Below, piece by piece: positions 45,268 through 54,385 of a stretch of DNA of 64,000 nucleotides; the stretch's first letter is position 1, and the number at the start of each line of letters is the position of its first letter. The stretch is from Pseudomonas fluorescens. GTDB taxonomy: Bacteria; Pseudomonadota; Gammaproteobacteria; Pseudomonadales; Pseudomonadaceae. The notes under the pieces were generated by a model, which made no database searches, was not told where the DNA came from, and was given only the letters and a program-made list of their open reading frames with translations. The stretch is from contig NZ_CP015637.1 of NCBI RefSeq assembly GCF_001708445.1, forward strand, positions 4,899,001-4,963,000, written 5' to 3'. Position numbers and translations under genes: made by a program.

Positions 45268-45466
45268 TTGTGTACAGGATTTATGTGCACCGTTGCTGAG
45301 CGTCTTACCAGCCTCTAGCCAAGCATAAATACCTTTGCAACCCGCGCTGCAGGGGGATTGTGTGCTATTGGCACGCATTCTGCTGACTCTATCGTATACA
45401 AACCATGCCGCCTCCCGTATGCATCCCGTTACGGCAGCGCAGGCCGGTATTTCGAGGAGCCCAGCG

Positions 45467-46909
45467 ATGACCGAACAATTGCCCAAAGGCTACAGCCCCC
45501 GCCTGTATAACCAGGACCTGGGCCCGCAGCCGCAGAAGTGGACCTGGTACAACATCTTCGCGTTCTGGATGAGCGACGTGCACAGCGTCGGTGGCTATGT
45601 ATTCGCCGCCAGCCTGTTCGCCCTCGGGTTAGCCAGTTGGCAGGTGTTAATCGCCTTGCTCGCGGGTATTTGCATCGTGCAATTGATTGCCAACCTGGTG
45701 GCCAAGCCCAGTCAGCAAGCAGCGGTGCCTTATCCGGTCATCTGCCGGCTGGCGTTTGGCGTGTTTGGTGCGAATATTCCTGCGGTGATTCGCGGCCTGA
45801 TCGCCGTGGCGTGGTATGGCATTCAGACTTATCTGGCGTCCAGTGCCCTGATCATTGTGGTGCTGCGCTTTTTCCCGCAGATGGCCGTGTATGCAGAGCC
45901 GCACTTCGCAGGCCTGTCCTACCTTGGCTGGTTGGGTTTTCTGAGCCTGTGGGTGCTGCAGGCGGCCGTGTTCTGGGCCGGCATGGAATCCATCCGCCGT
46001 TTTATCGACTGGGCCGGGCCGGTGGTCTACGCGGTGATGTTCGTCCTGGCGGGTTGGATTGTGTGGAAGGCGGGTTGGGCGAATATCAGCTTTACCCTGT
46101 CGGAGAAATCCCTGTCGGGCTGGCAGGCGTTTGGCCAGGTCATTGTGGCGACGGCGCTGGTGGTCTCGTATTTCTCCGGGCCGACCCTGAATTTCGGCGA
46201 CTTCAGCCGCTACTGCCGCAGTATGCGTGATGTGCGGCGCGGTAATTTCTGGGGGTTGCCGGTGAATTTCCTGGCGTTCTCCCTGGTCACCGTGGTGATC
46301 GTCTCGGGCACCTTGCCGGTGTTTGGCGAAATGCTGCATGACCCGATCGCCACCGTGTCGCGAATCGACAACAGCATGGCCGTGTTGCTGGGGGCCTTTG
46401 CCTTTGTGACGGCGACCATTGGCATCAACATCGTTGCCAACTTCGTGTCCCCGGCCTTTGACTTTGCCAACGTCGCGCCAAGCAAGATCAGCTGGCGTGC
46501 CGGCGGGATGATCGCGGCGGTGGCGTCGATCTTCATTACGCCGTGGAACTTGTTCAATAACCCGCTGATGATCCACTACACCCTCGACATCCTCGCGGCA
46601 TTCATCGGGCCGCTGTTCGGGATTCTGCTGGTGGACTTCTACCTGATCAAAAAGCAGAAGATCGATGTGGATGCGCTGTTCGATGACAGCCCCAGCGGGC
46701 GCTATTACTTCGACGGCGGTGTGAATTGGACAGCGGTCAAGGCCCTGTTGCCCGCGACGCTGGTGGGTGTCGCGATCACTTTTACCCCAGCCTTGCAGGG
46801 CATGGCCAACTTCGCCTGGTTTACCGGCTGCTTCCTGGGTGGGCTGTTTTTCCTGGTGCTGGCGCGGCGTGAGCAGGTTCGTGCGCCGGCACCGTTGGTC
46901 GCGGGCTGA
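45467..46909 (+). CDS. NCS1-family nucleobase/allantoin-type permease
   Basis: 480 residues from an ATG with GAGGAG upstream. Twelve membrane helices are expected. NCS1 signatures: GPQPQKWTWYNIFAFWMSDVHSVGGYVFAA in helix 1, AVAWYGIQTYLASSAL in helix 3, and the NFGDFSRYCRSMRDVRRGNFWG loop. The helix-1 WMSDVHS and GIQT pattern fits the purine/pyrimidine or hydantoin transporter groups; the exact substrate cannot be settled. The 3' end overlaps the convergent MFS gene by 89 bases. Confidence 0.88.
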   Translation: MTEQLPKGYSPRLYNQDLGPQPQKWTWYNIFAFWMSDVHSVGGYVFAASLFALGLASWQVLIALLAGICIVQLIANLVAKPSQQAAVPYPVICRLAFGVFGANIPAVIRGLIAVAWYGIQTYLASSALIIVVLRFFPQMAVYAEPHFAGLSYLGWLGFLSLWVLQAAVFWAGMESIRRFIDWAGPVVYAVMFVLAGWIVWKAGWANISFTLSEKSLSGWQAFGQVIVATALVVSYFSGPTLNFGDFSRYCRSMRDVRRGNFWGLPVNFLAFSLVTVVIVSGTLPVFGEMLHDPIATVSRIDNSMAVLLGAFAFVTATIGINIVANFVSPAFDFANVAPSKISWRAGGMIAAVASIFITPWNLFNNPLMIHYTLDILAAFIGPLFGILLVDFYLIKKQKIDVDALFDDSPSGRYYFDGGVNWTAVKALLPATLVGVAITFTPALQGMANFAWFTGCFLGGLFFLVLARREQVRAPAPLVAG

Positions 46910-48029
46910 CCAACACCCCTCCCGCCACTAACAGGCCTGCACCGGCGATCAGCAACGCGGGTTGCAGGCCACCGCTCAGGTGGCTGCTCACCGACGCCAG
47001 CAACGGCCCACTCAATTGGCCGATGGCAAAGCTGGCGGTCAGCAGCCCGGTGTTGCGCTGATAGCCGTGGGGCGCAACGTCCCGCAGGCGCGCCATCACC
47101 AACTGCATGCAGGCCAGGAAGGGTCCGCCGCACAGCAACACCCCCAGCGCCAGACCCCAACCGTTACCCAGCAGGCAGGCAAATACGCCGGCCGCTTGCA
47201 GCCACAACGTGCTCATCAGCCAGCGGCGGGTGGTGTCCGGGTCCTTGCGCCGCAGGCTTGCGACCACCACGCCAATCGCCGCCGCCAAACCAAAGCAGGG
47301 CCAGAACAGATCGGCCTGCCAGGCGCCCTTGAATTGCGCGCTGGCCATCTGTGACAGGAACGTCGCCGGAATGATGTAGCCCAGGCCGAACAACACATAG
47401 ATCCAGCACAGGTGGGTAATGCTGCCGTTGCTGGCTGTGTCGGCGTGGCTTGCAACAGGCGCAGTGACGGCGGACGGCTGGGGCAAGCATGGCAAGATTG
47501 CCAGCAGCATCACCAGCGCCACGACGCCATAGACCAGCCACAACGTTGCAGAGCTTTGGCCCAACAGGTTGGAGCCCAACGCCAGCAATCCGGTCAACAG
47601 AATCCCCAGCCCTGGCGCGGCGAACACCAGCGCCCCCAGGCGTGCACGTCCAGCGGCAATCGCCAGTGGCTGGCTCAGGCTGGTGATCATCACCAATACC
47701 CAGGCACTTGCAACGCCGGTACCGAAGCGCAACAGCAGGTGCGGCCAGAACCCATGGGCCCAGTACGAGGCCAGGGTCAGCAGCGCGCACAACCACAGCC
47801 CGCCATACAGGCGACCACGCACATGGTGATGGCTGCGGGCGAAGATCGAGTCCACCGCTCCCACGAAGTAACCCAGGTAATTGGCGGCGGCGATCAGCCC
47901 GGCGCCGGTCAGGTCGATCTGGCCTTCGCTGAGCAGATGGGGCATTTGCGGGGTGAGGGCGAAGCGGCCAATGCCCATGGCCATCATCAGGGCGATAAAG
48001 CTGGCGAGTAAGCGGATCAGCGCAGACAT
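46821..48029 (-). CDS. YbfB/YjiJ-family MFS transporter
   Basis: 402 residues with twelve hydrophobic segments. The N-terminal ALMMAMGIGRFALTPQMPHLL and AANYLGYFVGA are typical of the YbfB/YjiJ group. Substrate unknown. Its last 30 codons overlap the end of the NCS1 gene on the other strand. It is divergent from a LysR gene that is its likely regulator. Confidence 0.87.
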   Translation of the reverse strand: MSALIRLLASFIALMMAMGIGRFALTPQMPHLLSEGQIDLTGAGLIAAANYLGYFVGAVDSIFARSHHHVRGRLYGGLWLCALLTLASYWAHGFWPHLLLRFGTGVASAWVLVMITSLSQPLAIAAGRARLGALVFAAPGLGILLTGLLALGSNLLGQSSATLWLVYGVVALVMLLAILPCLPQPSAVTAPVASHADTASNGSITHLCWIYVLFGLGYIIPATFLSQMASAQFKGAWQADLFWPCFGLAAAIGVVVASLRRKDPDTTRRWLMSTLWLQAAGVFACLLGNGWGLALGVLLCGGPFLACMQLVMARLRDVAPHGYQRNTGLLTASFAIGQLSGPLLASVSSHLSGGLQPALLIAGAGLLVAGGVLVSPRPTVPAHEPAHAAPAPGKTAHPGSSR

Positions 48030-48132
48030 GGGCAGGCGTCCTGGACGAAAGCGAATGCCTGTAGGCTAAAGCGGATTGACTTTCTGTAAAAATGAATAAT
48101 AGTGAGTAACTTGTTCAGTTTTGGAGAAAGGT

Positions 48133-49026
48133 GTGGAGTTCAGTCAATTGCGCATTTTCCAGGCCGTGGCGGAAGAGGGCTCCATCACCCGCGCTGCCGA
48201 GCGCCTGCACCGTGTGCCATCGAACCTGTCGACCCGGCTCAGGCAGATGGAAGAACAGCTCGGCGTCGAGCTGTTTGTGCGCGAACGCCAGCGTTTGCAG
48301 CTTTCTCCGGCGGGCAAAGTGTTGCTGGACTACAGCACCCGTCTGCTGGCGCTGCACGATGAAGCCCATGGCGCCGTGCAAGGCGGGCAACCGGCCGGCG
48401 ACTTTGTACTGGGCAGCATGTACAGCACGGCGGCGGTGCACTTGCCGAAGCTGTTGGCGCGTTATCACAAGGCGTACCCGATGGTGAACTTGCAGGTGCA
48501 ATCGGCGCCCAGCGGTGAATTGCTCGAAGGGTTGATTACCGGTCGCCTGGATGCTGCTTTTGTGGACGGGCCCATCACCATCGCCTCGTTGGACGGTTTA
48601 GCCCTGTGCGAAGAACGCCTGGTGCTGATATGCGAAGCCGATCACCCGCCGGTGCGCGGCCCCCAGGACGTTGCTGGCCGTTCGGTGTTCACTTTCCGAC
48701 GCAGCTGCGCCTATCGCACGCGCCTGGAAACCTGGTTTTCCCACGAGCACGTCGCCATGGGCCGGGCGATTGAGATCGAGTCTTACCAGGGCATGCTCGC
48801 CTGCGTCATCGCCGGTTCCGGTGTGGCCTTGATGTCTGAATCCATGCTCGACAGCCTGCCGGGCAAGGACGGTGTGTCCGTTCATCCGTTGACAGGGCAT
48901 TTTGCCACTGCGACCACCTGGCTGATGTGGCGAAAGGGTATGCTCGGCGCTAACCTCAATGCATGGATCGACCTGCAGCAAGAGGGCAAGGCCGAGTCCC
49001 TGCCAGGCACGCGCGCGATTGCTTGA
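48133..49026 (+). CDS. LysR-family regulator beside MFS gene
   Basis: 297 residues from the GTG at 48133 (GGAG six bases upstream); a TTG at 48121 is an in-frame alternative. The N-terminal helix-turn-helix reads FSQLRIFQAVAEEGSITRAA, then NLSTRLRQMEEQLGVELFVR. The substrate-binding domain covers about 90-290. It is divergent from the MFS gene with a 100-base AT-rich gap, the usual arrangement for a LysR regulator and its target. Confidence 0.92.
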   Translation: MEFSQLRIFQAVAEEGSITRAAERLHRVPSNLSTRLRQMEEQLGVELFVRERQRLQLSPAGKVLLDYSTRLLALHDEAHGAVQGGQPAGDFVLGSMYSTAAVHLPKLLARYHKAYPMVNLQVQSAPSGELLEGLITGRLDAAFVDGPITIASLDGLALCEERLVLICEADHPPVRGPQDVAGRSVFTFRRSCAYRTRLETWFSHEHVAMGRAIEIESYQGMLACVIAGSGVALMSESMLDSLPGKDGVSVHPLTGHFATATTWLMWRKGMLGANLNAWIDLQQEGKAESLPGTRAIA

Positions 49027-49168
49027 GCGATCCGTCAGGATTGGGATCGATTCGGTAATAGTTCGTTGTGGTTTCGTTCAAGCAATACGTAGGACTTAGG
49101 GCTACTATCAATGTAGGAAAGGGCGACAGAATTTGCGCCTACCCGCATTACCCTCAAAGGGGGCAACC

Positions 49169-49291
49169 ATGAAAGAGAAAATCCAAAATTGGCTCCACGA
49201 CCTCGGCGTTGCACTGGGCTTGATCGAGCCACCGCTGCAACCGGTGCCGATTCGTACTGATGATGAGCAGCGTCGGCCGCGTCGTCGGTAA
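49169..49291 (+). CDS. PA1414-like micro-protein
   Basis: 40 residues with a strong AAAGGGGG ribosome site. It begins MKEKIQNWLHDLGVALGLIE, an amphipathic helix, and ends in a basic tail (QRRPRRR). It matches my memory of the Pseudomonas PA1414 family. In P. aeruginosa the 3' untranslated region of PA1414 is the source of the small RNA SicX. The gene lies just upstream of the gbu-region transporters, as PA1414 does relative to PA1418-PA1422. Function of the peptide unknown. Confidence 0.75.
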   Translation: MKEKIQNWLHDLGVALGLIEPPLQPVPIRTDDEQRRPRRR

Positions 49292-49302
49292 GACTTGGGA
49301 AG

Positions 49303-49337
49303 CGCTCACACGAAGCACGTTACGAGCTGTGTGAGCG
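49303..49337 (+). ncRNA. candidate structured 3' UTR after the micro-protein gene
   Basis: Perfect nine-base stem CGCTCACAC / GTGTGAGCG with a 17-base loop, starting 11 bases after the stop codon. No T-run follows, so it is not a classical terminator. Its position corresponds to that of the SicX small RNA in P. aeruginosa, but I see no sequence basis to call it SicX. Confidence 0.35.
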
Positions 49338-49363
49338 TTGCGGAGTAAAGGTCTGTAGAGGTG

Positions 49364-49675
49364 TTATTTAGAGCGGGTGATTTTTGTCTTCCCGAAGCTG
49401 CGATCATCCTCATTAACCGGGCTGTTTGGGGCGTACTCTCCAACGACGGAAAACTCGCCGGTGTAATTGGGATCGACTTGAAAGTAAATTTCATGAGCGT
49501 AGTTGCGGCTTATAGACAGAGGAAAAGCGAGGCTTCCTGTTGCGTTATTGAATAGGAGCCTACATAGGCCGGAGTAGACCTCCACATTTTTTCCGTTCAG
49601 ATGCACCCTGTCACCGGTTTGCAAGTTGGCGGGTACTGTAGGTCCGGGTGGATGTGAAGCTTTTGGATTTTTCAT
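49364..49675 (-). CDS. hypothetical protein
   Basis: 103 residues; GAGG six bases before the ATG. The sequence begins MKNPKASHPPGPTVPANLQT and contains VHLNGKNVEVYSGLCRLLF, SLAFPLSISRNYAHEIYFQV and TGEFSVVGEYAPN, a beta-rich pattern. No signal peptide. Base composition is a little richer in AT than its neighbours. Family not recognised. Confidence 0.6.
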   Translation of the reverse strand: MKNPKASHPPGPTVPANLQTGDRVHLNGKNVEVYSGLCRLLFNNATGSLAFPLSISRNYAHEIYFQVDPNYTGEFSVVGEYAPNSPVNEDDRSFGKTKITRSK

Positions 49676-49817
49676 TTCAACACCTCGTTCCGTAAAGGTA
49701 ACTATAAGCCCAGCTGTTTCCAGCTTGACATTGCAGTGTCAAGCTAATGCTGCGTTCAGCCTCATATCTACTGTCAGAAATACCAGTCCAGACCAACGGA
49801 AACTCCAAAATCCACGC

Positions 49818-49852
49818 AAAAAAAACGGGTGCGACATCCGACGTCGCACCCG
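49818..49852 (-). terminator. intrinsic terminator for the gbu-region transcript
   Basis: On the minus strand, CGGGTGCGAC pairs with GTCGCACCCG across a seven-base loop and is followed by eight T. It lies 30 bases after the stop of the sodium:solute symporter gene, closing the leftward operon. Confidence 0.9.
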
Positions 49853-49882
49853 CTGAAGAAACCGCTCTAAACCCGTTATTTC

Positions 49883-51265
49883 TTACAACGCCCGAGCCAC
49901 CTCCGCCTCCGGCTGGCGCGACAGCAAGCTCACCAGCACAAAGCTCACCAACGCCACCGCCAGGCTGTAGTAGATCGGCGTGTTCGCATCCAGCCCATCC
50001 TTGAACATGAACACCAGCGCCGTCACGAAGCCCAGGGTCATGGACGTGATTGCCCCCGATGTGGTTGCCCGCTTCCAGAAGATCGCGCCGATCAGCGGGA
50101 TCAGCATGCCACCCACCAGCAGGTTGTAGGCCAGGGTCAGGGCGCTGATCACGTCATTTACCACCAGTGCGATACCCAGCACGACGATACCGGTCAACAT
50201 TGTGAACAGGCGGTTGATTGCCAGGCTCGATTGTTTACCACCGCGTAAACGTGGCAGCAGGTCTTCGGTCAATACGGTGGCCGCCGCCAGCAAGCCCGCG
50301 CTGGCGGTGGACATCATCGCCGCCAGTGCCGCCGCAATCACCAGCCCGCGAATCCCATCCGGCAGCGACGCTTTGACGATCGCCGCAAACGCGTTATTGA
50401 CGTTATCCAGATCCGGGATCAGCACGTGCGCCGCCATGCCGATCAAGGCACACGCCAGGCCATAGAGGATGCAGTAGAAACCAGCGAAAGTGCCTGCGTA
50501 CTGGGCGACCTTTTCGTCCCGGGCGGTGAACACCCGCTGCCAGATGTCCTGGCCAATCAGGATGCCGAAGAAGTAGATCATGAAGTAGGTGATGATCGTG
50601 TCCCAGCCGATCGCGGTGAAGCTGAAGCTCGATGCTGGCAGCTTGGCCACCAGCTCATCCCAGCCGCCCACGCGGTACAGGCAGATCGGCAGCAGGATAA
50701 ACATCAGGCCGACGGTCTTGATCACGAACTGCACGATGTCGGTGAGGGTCAGCGACCACATGCCGCCGATGGTCGAATACACCACTACCACGCCACCGCC
50801 CAACACCACCGAGATCCAGAACGGCAGGCCAAACAGCACTTGCAGCACCGTGCCGATGGCCAGGATCGAGGTCACGCCGATCATCAGCGCGTAGGCCAGC
50901 ATGATCACCGCACTCGCCTGGCGAGCCATGGGGTTGTAGCGTTTTTCCAGGACCTGGGTCACGGTGAAGATCTTCAGCTTCAACAGCGGCTTGGCCAAAA
51001 ACAGGTTCAGCGCGATGATCCCCATGCCCAATGCGGCACACAGCCAGAAGCCAGAGATGCCGTGCACATAGCCCAGGCGCACGGTACCGACGGTGGACGC
51101 GCCGCCCAGTACCGTGGCGGCCATGGTGCCCATGTACAGCGATGGCCGCAGGTTACGCCCGGCCACCAGGTAGTCTTCGTGAGTCTTGGCGCGGCGCATG
51201 CCGTAGTAGCCGAGCACAAGCATGCCGGCGGCGTAGATGAGTACGACGAATAAATCCAAAGCCAT
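49883..51265 (-). CDS. sodium:solute symporter (PA1418-like)
   Basis: 460 residues from the ATG at 51265 (GGAG upstream), about thirteen membrane helices. SSS-family landmarks: DYLVAGRNLRPSLYMGTMAATVLGGASTVG near the N-terminus and the IAAALAAMMSTASAGLLAAATVLTEDL segment. It is the last gene of the leftward set gbuA, NTF2-like, NCS1-type permease, symporter, so guanidinobutyrate or a related guanidino compound is a reasonable substrate guess from context. Confidence 0.9.
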   Translation of the reverse strand: MALDLFVVLIYAAGMLVLGYYGMRRAKTHEDYLVAGRNLRPSLYMGTMAATVLGGASTVGTVRLGYVHGISGFWLCAALGMGIIALNLFLAKPLLKLKIFTVTQVLEKRYNPMARQASAVIMLAYALMIGVTSILAIGTVLQVLFGLPFWISVVLGGGVVVVYSTIGGMWSLTLTDIVQFVIKTVGLMFILLPICLYRVGGWDELVAKLPASSFSFTAIGWDTIITYFMIYFFGILIGQDIWQRVFTARDEKVAQYAGTFAGFYCILYGLACALIGMAAHVLIPDLDNVNNAFAAIVKASLPDGIRGLVIAAALAAMMSTASAGLLAAATVLTEDLLPRLRGGKQSSLAINRLFTMLTGIVVLGIALVVNDVISALTLAYNLLVGGMLIPLIGAIFWKRATTSGAITSMTLGFVTALVFMFKDGLDANTPIYYSLAVALVSFVLVSLLSRQPEAEVARAL

Positions 51266-51299
51266 GACGGCGAGTCTCCGATTATCTTTTTTATTGGGG

Positions 51300-52811
51300 T
51301 CAGGCGGTCTGTTGCTGCGCTGATTGCGCGCGCGCGTCAGTGCGCTGGCTGCGAGGGTCCGTTGGCCCATAGACGGCAGCCGGTTCCGGGAACAGGCGAA
51401 GCAAGGTCAGGTACACCACCGAGGCCAGCCCCAGCGTCACCGGCAGGCTGATATCGATACCCTCGGCCAAGTTGCCCAGCGGCCCGACAAACTGCCCAGG
51501 CAAGTTGACGAAGCACAGGCCCACCAGCGCACTCGGGATCCAGGCCCCCAGCCCGCGCCAGTTCCAGCCATGGCTGAACCAGTAGCGGCCACCGGTTTCG
51601 CCGCGGGTGAACACCTGCAGGTCATCCGGGCAGTAGAAGCCTCGGCGTACGATCAGGCCGATGATCATCATCACCATCCACGGCGTGGTGCAGGTGATGA
51701 TCAGCACGGCGAAGGTCGACACGCTTTGCACCAGGTTGGCGGCGAAACGTCCGATAAAGATGAAGGCAATCGACATCACCCCGATCAGCAGCGTGGCCTT
51801 GACCCGCGACAAAACGCGCGGAAACACGCTGGACATGTCCAGCCCGGTGCCATACAGCGACGTGGTGCCGGTGGACATGCCGCCGATCACTGCAATCAGG
51901 CACACCGGCAGGAAGAACCAGCTAGGTGCCACCGCCAGCAAGCCGCCGACATAGTTGTTGGCCGCGATGTAGTCCGGCGCCTTGATCGCCACGATGGTGG
52001 CGGTAGCCAGGCCGAACAGGAACGGAATCAAGGTGGCGACCTGCGCCAGGACCACGGCCAGCATGATCCGGCCCTTCGGGGTTTCCCGCGGGATATAGCG
52101 CGACCAGTCACCCAGGAACGCCCCGAAGGAGATCGGGTTGCTCATGGCCACCAGCGCGGCGCCGATAAAGGCCGCCCAGAAACCGCTCTGGCCCATCGCG
52201 ACGGTGCCGGCGAAGTGGCTGTCGAAGGTTGGCGCGAACGCGAAGATGCCCAGCAGGAACAGCAGGCTCGCCGCCCACACGGCAATGCGGTTGACCCACA
52301 GCATGAAGCGAAAGCCGTAGATGCACACCGTCAGCACGAGAATCGCGAATACGCCGTAGGCCAGGCCCAGGGTCAGGTCGGTTTCCGGCAGGCCGATCAG
52401 GCGTTTCGCACCGCCGACCAGGGCATCGCCGGAACTCCACACCGACAGTGAGAAGAACGCAATCGCGGTCAGCAATGACAAAAACGAACCGACAATTCGC
52501 CCATGCACGCCAAAGTGCGCGCCGGAAGACACGGCGTTATTGGTGCCATTGATCGGCCCGAACAGGCCCATGGGCGCCAAAATCACGGCCCCCACCAGCA
52601 CGCCCAGCACAATCGCCCAGACCCCAGCCTGGAACGACAAGCCGAACAACACCGGAAAGGAACCCAGCACGGCGGTGGCAAAGGTATTGGCACCGCCGAA
52701 GATCAGGCGAAACAGATCCTTGGGCCCCGCGGTACGTTCGTGGTCCGGGATCTGTTCGACCCCGTTGGTTTCTATTTTGCGAATACTGTTGTCGTTGTTT
52801 TTATTATTCAT
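51300..52811 (-). CDS. cytosine-permease/NCS1-type transporter (PA1419-like)
   Basis: 503 residues, GGAG six bases before the ATG. The N-terminal cytoplasmic segment ends in IPDHERTAGPKDLFRLIFGGAN, then about twelve helices with SNPISFGAFLGDWSRYIPRETP, the NCS1 signature loop. By position (between gbuA and the symporter) it probably takes up guanidinobutyrate or an allied compound; that is inference. The C-terminal tail (TDPRSQRTDARAQSAQQQTA) is disordered. Confidence 0.9.
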   Translation of the reverse strand: MNNKNNDNSIRKIETNGVEQIPDHERTAGPKDLFRLIFGGANTFATAVLGSFPVLFGLSFQAGVWAIVLGVLVGAVILAPMGLFGPINGTNNAVSSGAHFGVHGRIVGSFLSLLTAIAFFSLSVWSSGDALVGGAKRLIGLPETDLTLGLAYGVFAILVLTVCIYGFRFMLWVNRIAVWAASLLFLLGIFAFAPTFDSHFAGTVAMGQSGFWAAFIGAALVAMSNPISFGAFLGDWSRYIPRETPKGRIMLAVVLAQVATLIPFLFGLATATIVAIKAPDYIAANNYVGGLLAVAPSWFFLPVCLIAVIGGMSTGTTSLYGTGLDMSSVFPRVLSRVKATLLIGVMSIAFIFIGRFAANLVQSVSTFAVLIITCTTPWMVMMIIGLIVRRGFYCPDDLQVFTRGETGGRYWFSHGWNWRGLGAWIPSALVGLCFVNLPGQFVGPLGNLAEGIDISLPVTLGLASVVYLTLLRLFPEPAAVYGPTDPRSQRTDARAQSAQQQTA

Positions 52812-52832
52812 GATCAGCTCCGATCACATTGG

Positions 52833-53255
52833 CTAAGGGGGCGGCAGCCCTTCCGGCATAGCGGACAAATGTTCGTGACAGGCCAGCCATAGGCCTTCTT
52901 GTTGTTCTGCGCGCAGCCCTTGCCGTTTGAAGACAATGGTCTCGCGTTCCTGGCTAAAAAATTGCTCCCCGTTCATGCGCAGCTCTGTGGCCACGTCATG
53001 CATGAAAATCGCCACGTCGCCTTGCAGGCAGACAAAGGCGTTGCTCGAGGTGCAGGACAGCACTTCGAATCCCTCGTCCCGCCGCCAACTGTCCCACAAC
53101 GCCTGGTAGGCATCGCGACTGAGCAGCGGCTGGGGGAGGGTGTAGAACACGAAGCTGGCATCGGCGCTGAACGCGCCGAAGTAAGCCTCGCGATCATTGC
53201 GCGCGAAGGCTGACACCAAGTCGGCCGCAGCTTTCAACACTTCATGGGCGCTCAT
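52833..53255 (-). CDS. NTF2-like (SnoaL/DUF4440-type) small protein
   Basis: 140 residues with the cone-shaped NTF2 fold pattern: FARNDREAYFGAFSADASFVFYTLPQPLLSRDAYQALWDSW, then FVCLQGDVAIFMHDVATELR and ERETIVFKRQ with WLACHEHLSAMP. The start overlaps the gbuA stop by one base (TGATG), so translation is coupled. It probably helps the guanidinobutyrate pathway, but no substrate is known. Confidence 0.85.
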   Translation of the reverse strand: MSAHEVLKAAADLVSAFARNDREAYFGAFSADASFVFYTLPQPLLSRDAYQALWDSWRRDEGFEVLSCTSSNAFVCLQGDVAIFMHDVATELRMNGEQFFSQERETIVFKRQGLRAEQQEGLWLACHEHLSAMPEGLPPP

Positions 53256-54205
53256 CAGCGATGGGCCACGCCGGGCAGTACGCAGAGCATTTCGTACAGC
53301 AGGTTGGCGCCCAGCAGCGAGGTGTTGCCGGTGGTGTCGTAGGGCGGCGAAACCTCGACCAGATCGCAACCAATCAGGTCGAGGCCCTGGCAACCACGGA
53401 TGATCTCGATTGCCTGGATCGTGGTCAGCCCACCAATTTCTGGGGTGCCGGTGCCAGGTGCCCAGGCTGGGTCGATACCGTCGATGTCGAAACTCAGGTA
53501 CACCGGGCCGCCACCGACTTTTTCGCGTACTTCGGCCATCAACGGTGCGAGGGAGTGGTGCCAGCATTCTTCGGCCTGGACCACCCGGAAGCCCTGCTTG
53601 CGGCTCCAGTTGAAGTCTTCGGCGGTGTAGCCCTGGGCACGCAGGCCGATCTGCACCACACGGTCACAATCGAGCAGGCCTTCTTCCACCGCGCGGCGGA
53701 AGGTGGTGCCGTGGGCGATTTTCTCGCCGAACATGTGGTCATTGACGTCAGCGTGGGCATCGATGTGCACCAGCCCGACCTTGCCGTGTTTCTTGTGGAT
53801 CGCCCGCAGGATCGGCAGGGTGATGGTGTGGTCGCCACCCAGGGTCATGGGGATCACGTTGTGTTCGAGGATTTCGTCGTAGGCTTCTTCGATGATGCGC
53901 ACGGCGTCGAGCAGGTTGAAGGTGTTGATCGCCACGTCGCCGATGTCGGCCACCGACAACGAATCGAACGGTGCGGCGCCGGTGGCCATGTTGTAAGGAC
54001 GGATCATCACCGATTCGGCGCGGATTTCACGCGGCCCGAAGCGGGTGCCGGCGCGCAACGACGTGCCGATGTCCAGCGGTACGCCGATAAACGCGGCGTC
54101 CAGGCCCTTGGCCGACTGTAGGTGGGGTAGTCGCATCATGGTGGCGATGCCGGCGAAGCGCGGCATTTCGTTGCCGCCCAGTGGTTGGTGGAAAATCTTG
54201 TCCAC
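53255..54205 (-). CDS. gbuA: guanidinobutyrase (ureohydrolase)
   Basis: 316 residues from a GTG start. Splits 4-guanidinobutyrate into 4-aminobutyrate and urea in the arginine-decarboxylase/oxidase route. Metal-binding motifs of the arginase fold are complete: GGDH, DAHADVND and SFDIDGIDPAWAPGTGTPE. Sequence and neighbours (permease, symporter, divergent LysR) match P. aeruginosa PA1421 closely, so I prefer guanidinobutyrase over agmatinase (often labelled speB). First gene of the leftward operon. Confidence 0.92.
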   Translation of the reverse strand: MDKIFHQPLGGNEMPRFAGIATMMRLPHLQSAKGLDAAFIGVPLDIGTSLRAGTRFGPREIRAESVMIRPYNMATGAAPFDSLSVADIGDVAINTFNLLDAVRIIEEAYDEILEHNVIPMTLGGDHTITLPILRAIHKKHGKVGLVHIDAHADVNDHMFGEKIAHGTTFRRAVEEGLLDCDRVVQIGLRAQGYTAEDFNWSRKQGFRVVQAEECWHHSLAPLMAEVREKVGGGPVYLSFDIDGIDPAWAPGTGTPEIGGLTTIQAIEIIRGCQGLDLIGCDLVEVSPPYDTTGNTSLLGANLLYEMLCVLPGVAHR

Positions 54206-54288
54206 AGGATTGCCTCAGCGTTGTTTTGTTTATTAGGGGTCGATTCTGCGAAAAGCCAGGGGAGGGAAGAATCGCCAGGGGCAAATAC

Positions 54289-54312
54289 TTAGTTCAGATT
54301 TTTCTAAACTAA
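54289..54312. promoter_or_regulatory. candidate GbuR operator
   Basis: Dyad TTAGTT-N12-AACTAA in the 180-base gap between the divergent gbuA and gbuR genes. The size and T…A form suit a LysR-type regulator. Binding by GbuR is inferred from position. Confidence 0.5.
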
Positions 54313-54385
54313 TGGCTGAGGTAGACTCTGACGATTCTTGTAGGCGCGAGATTGCTCCTACAGTTACCGCGTTTTTGGAGGCCCG

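Noticed and set aside
53261..54121. 286-codon plus-strand open frame
   Set aside because: Antisense to gbuA, which carries complete arginase-fold metal motifs.
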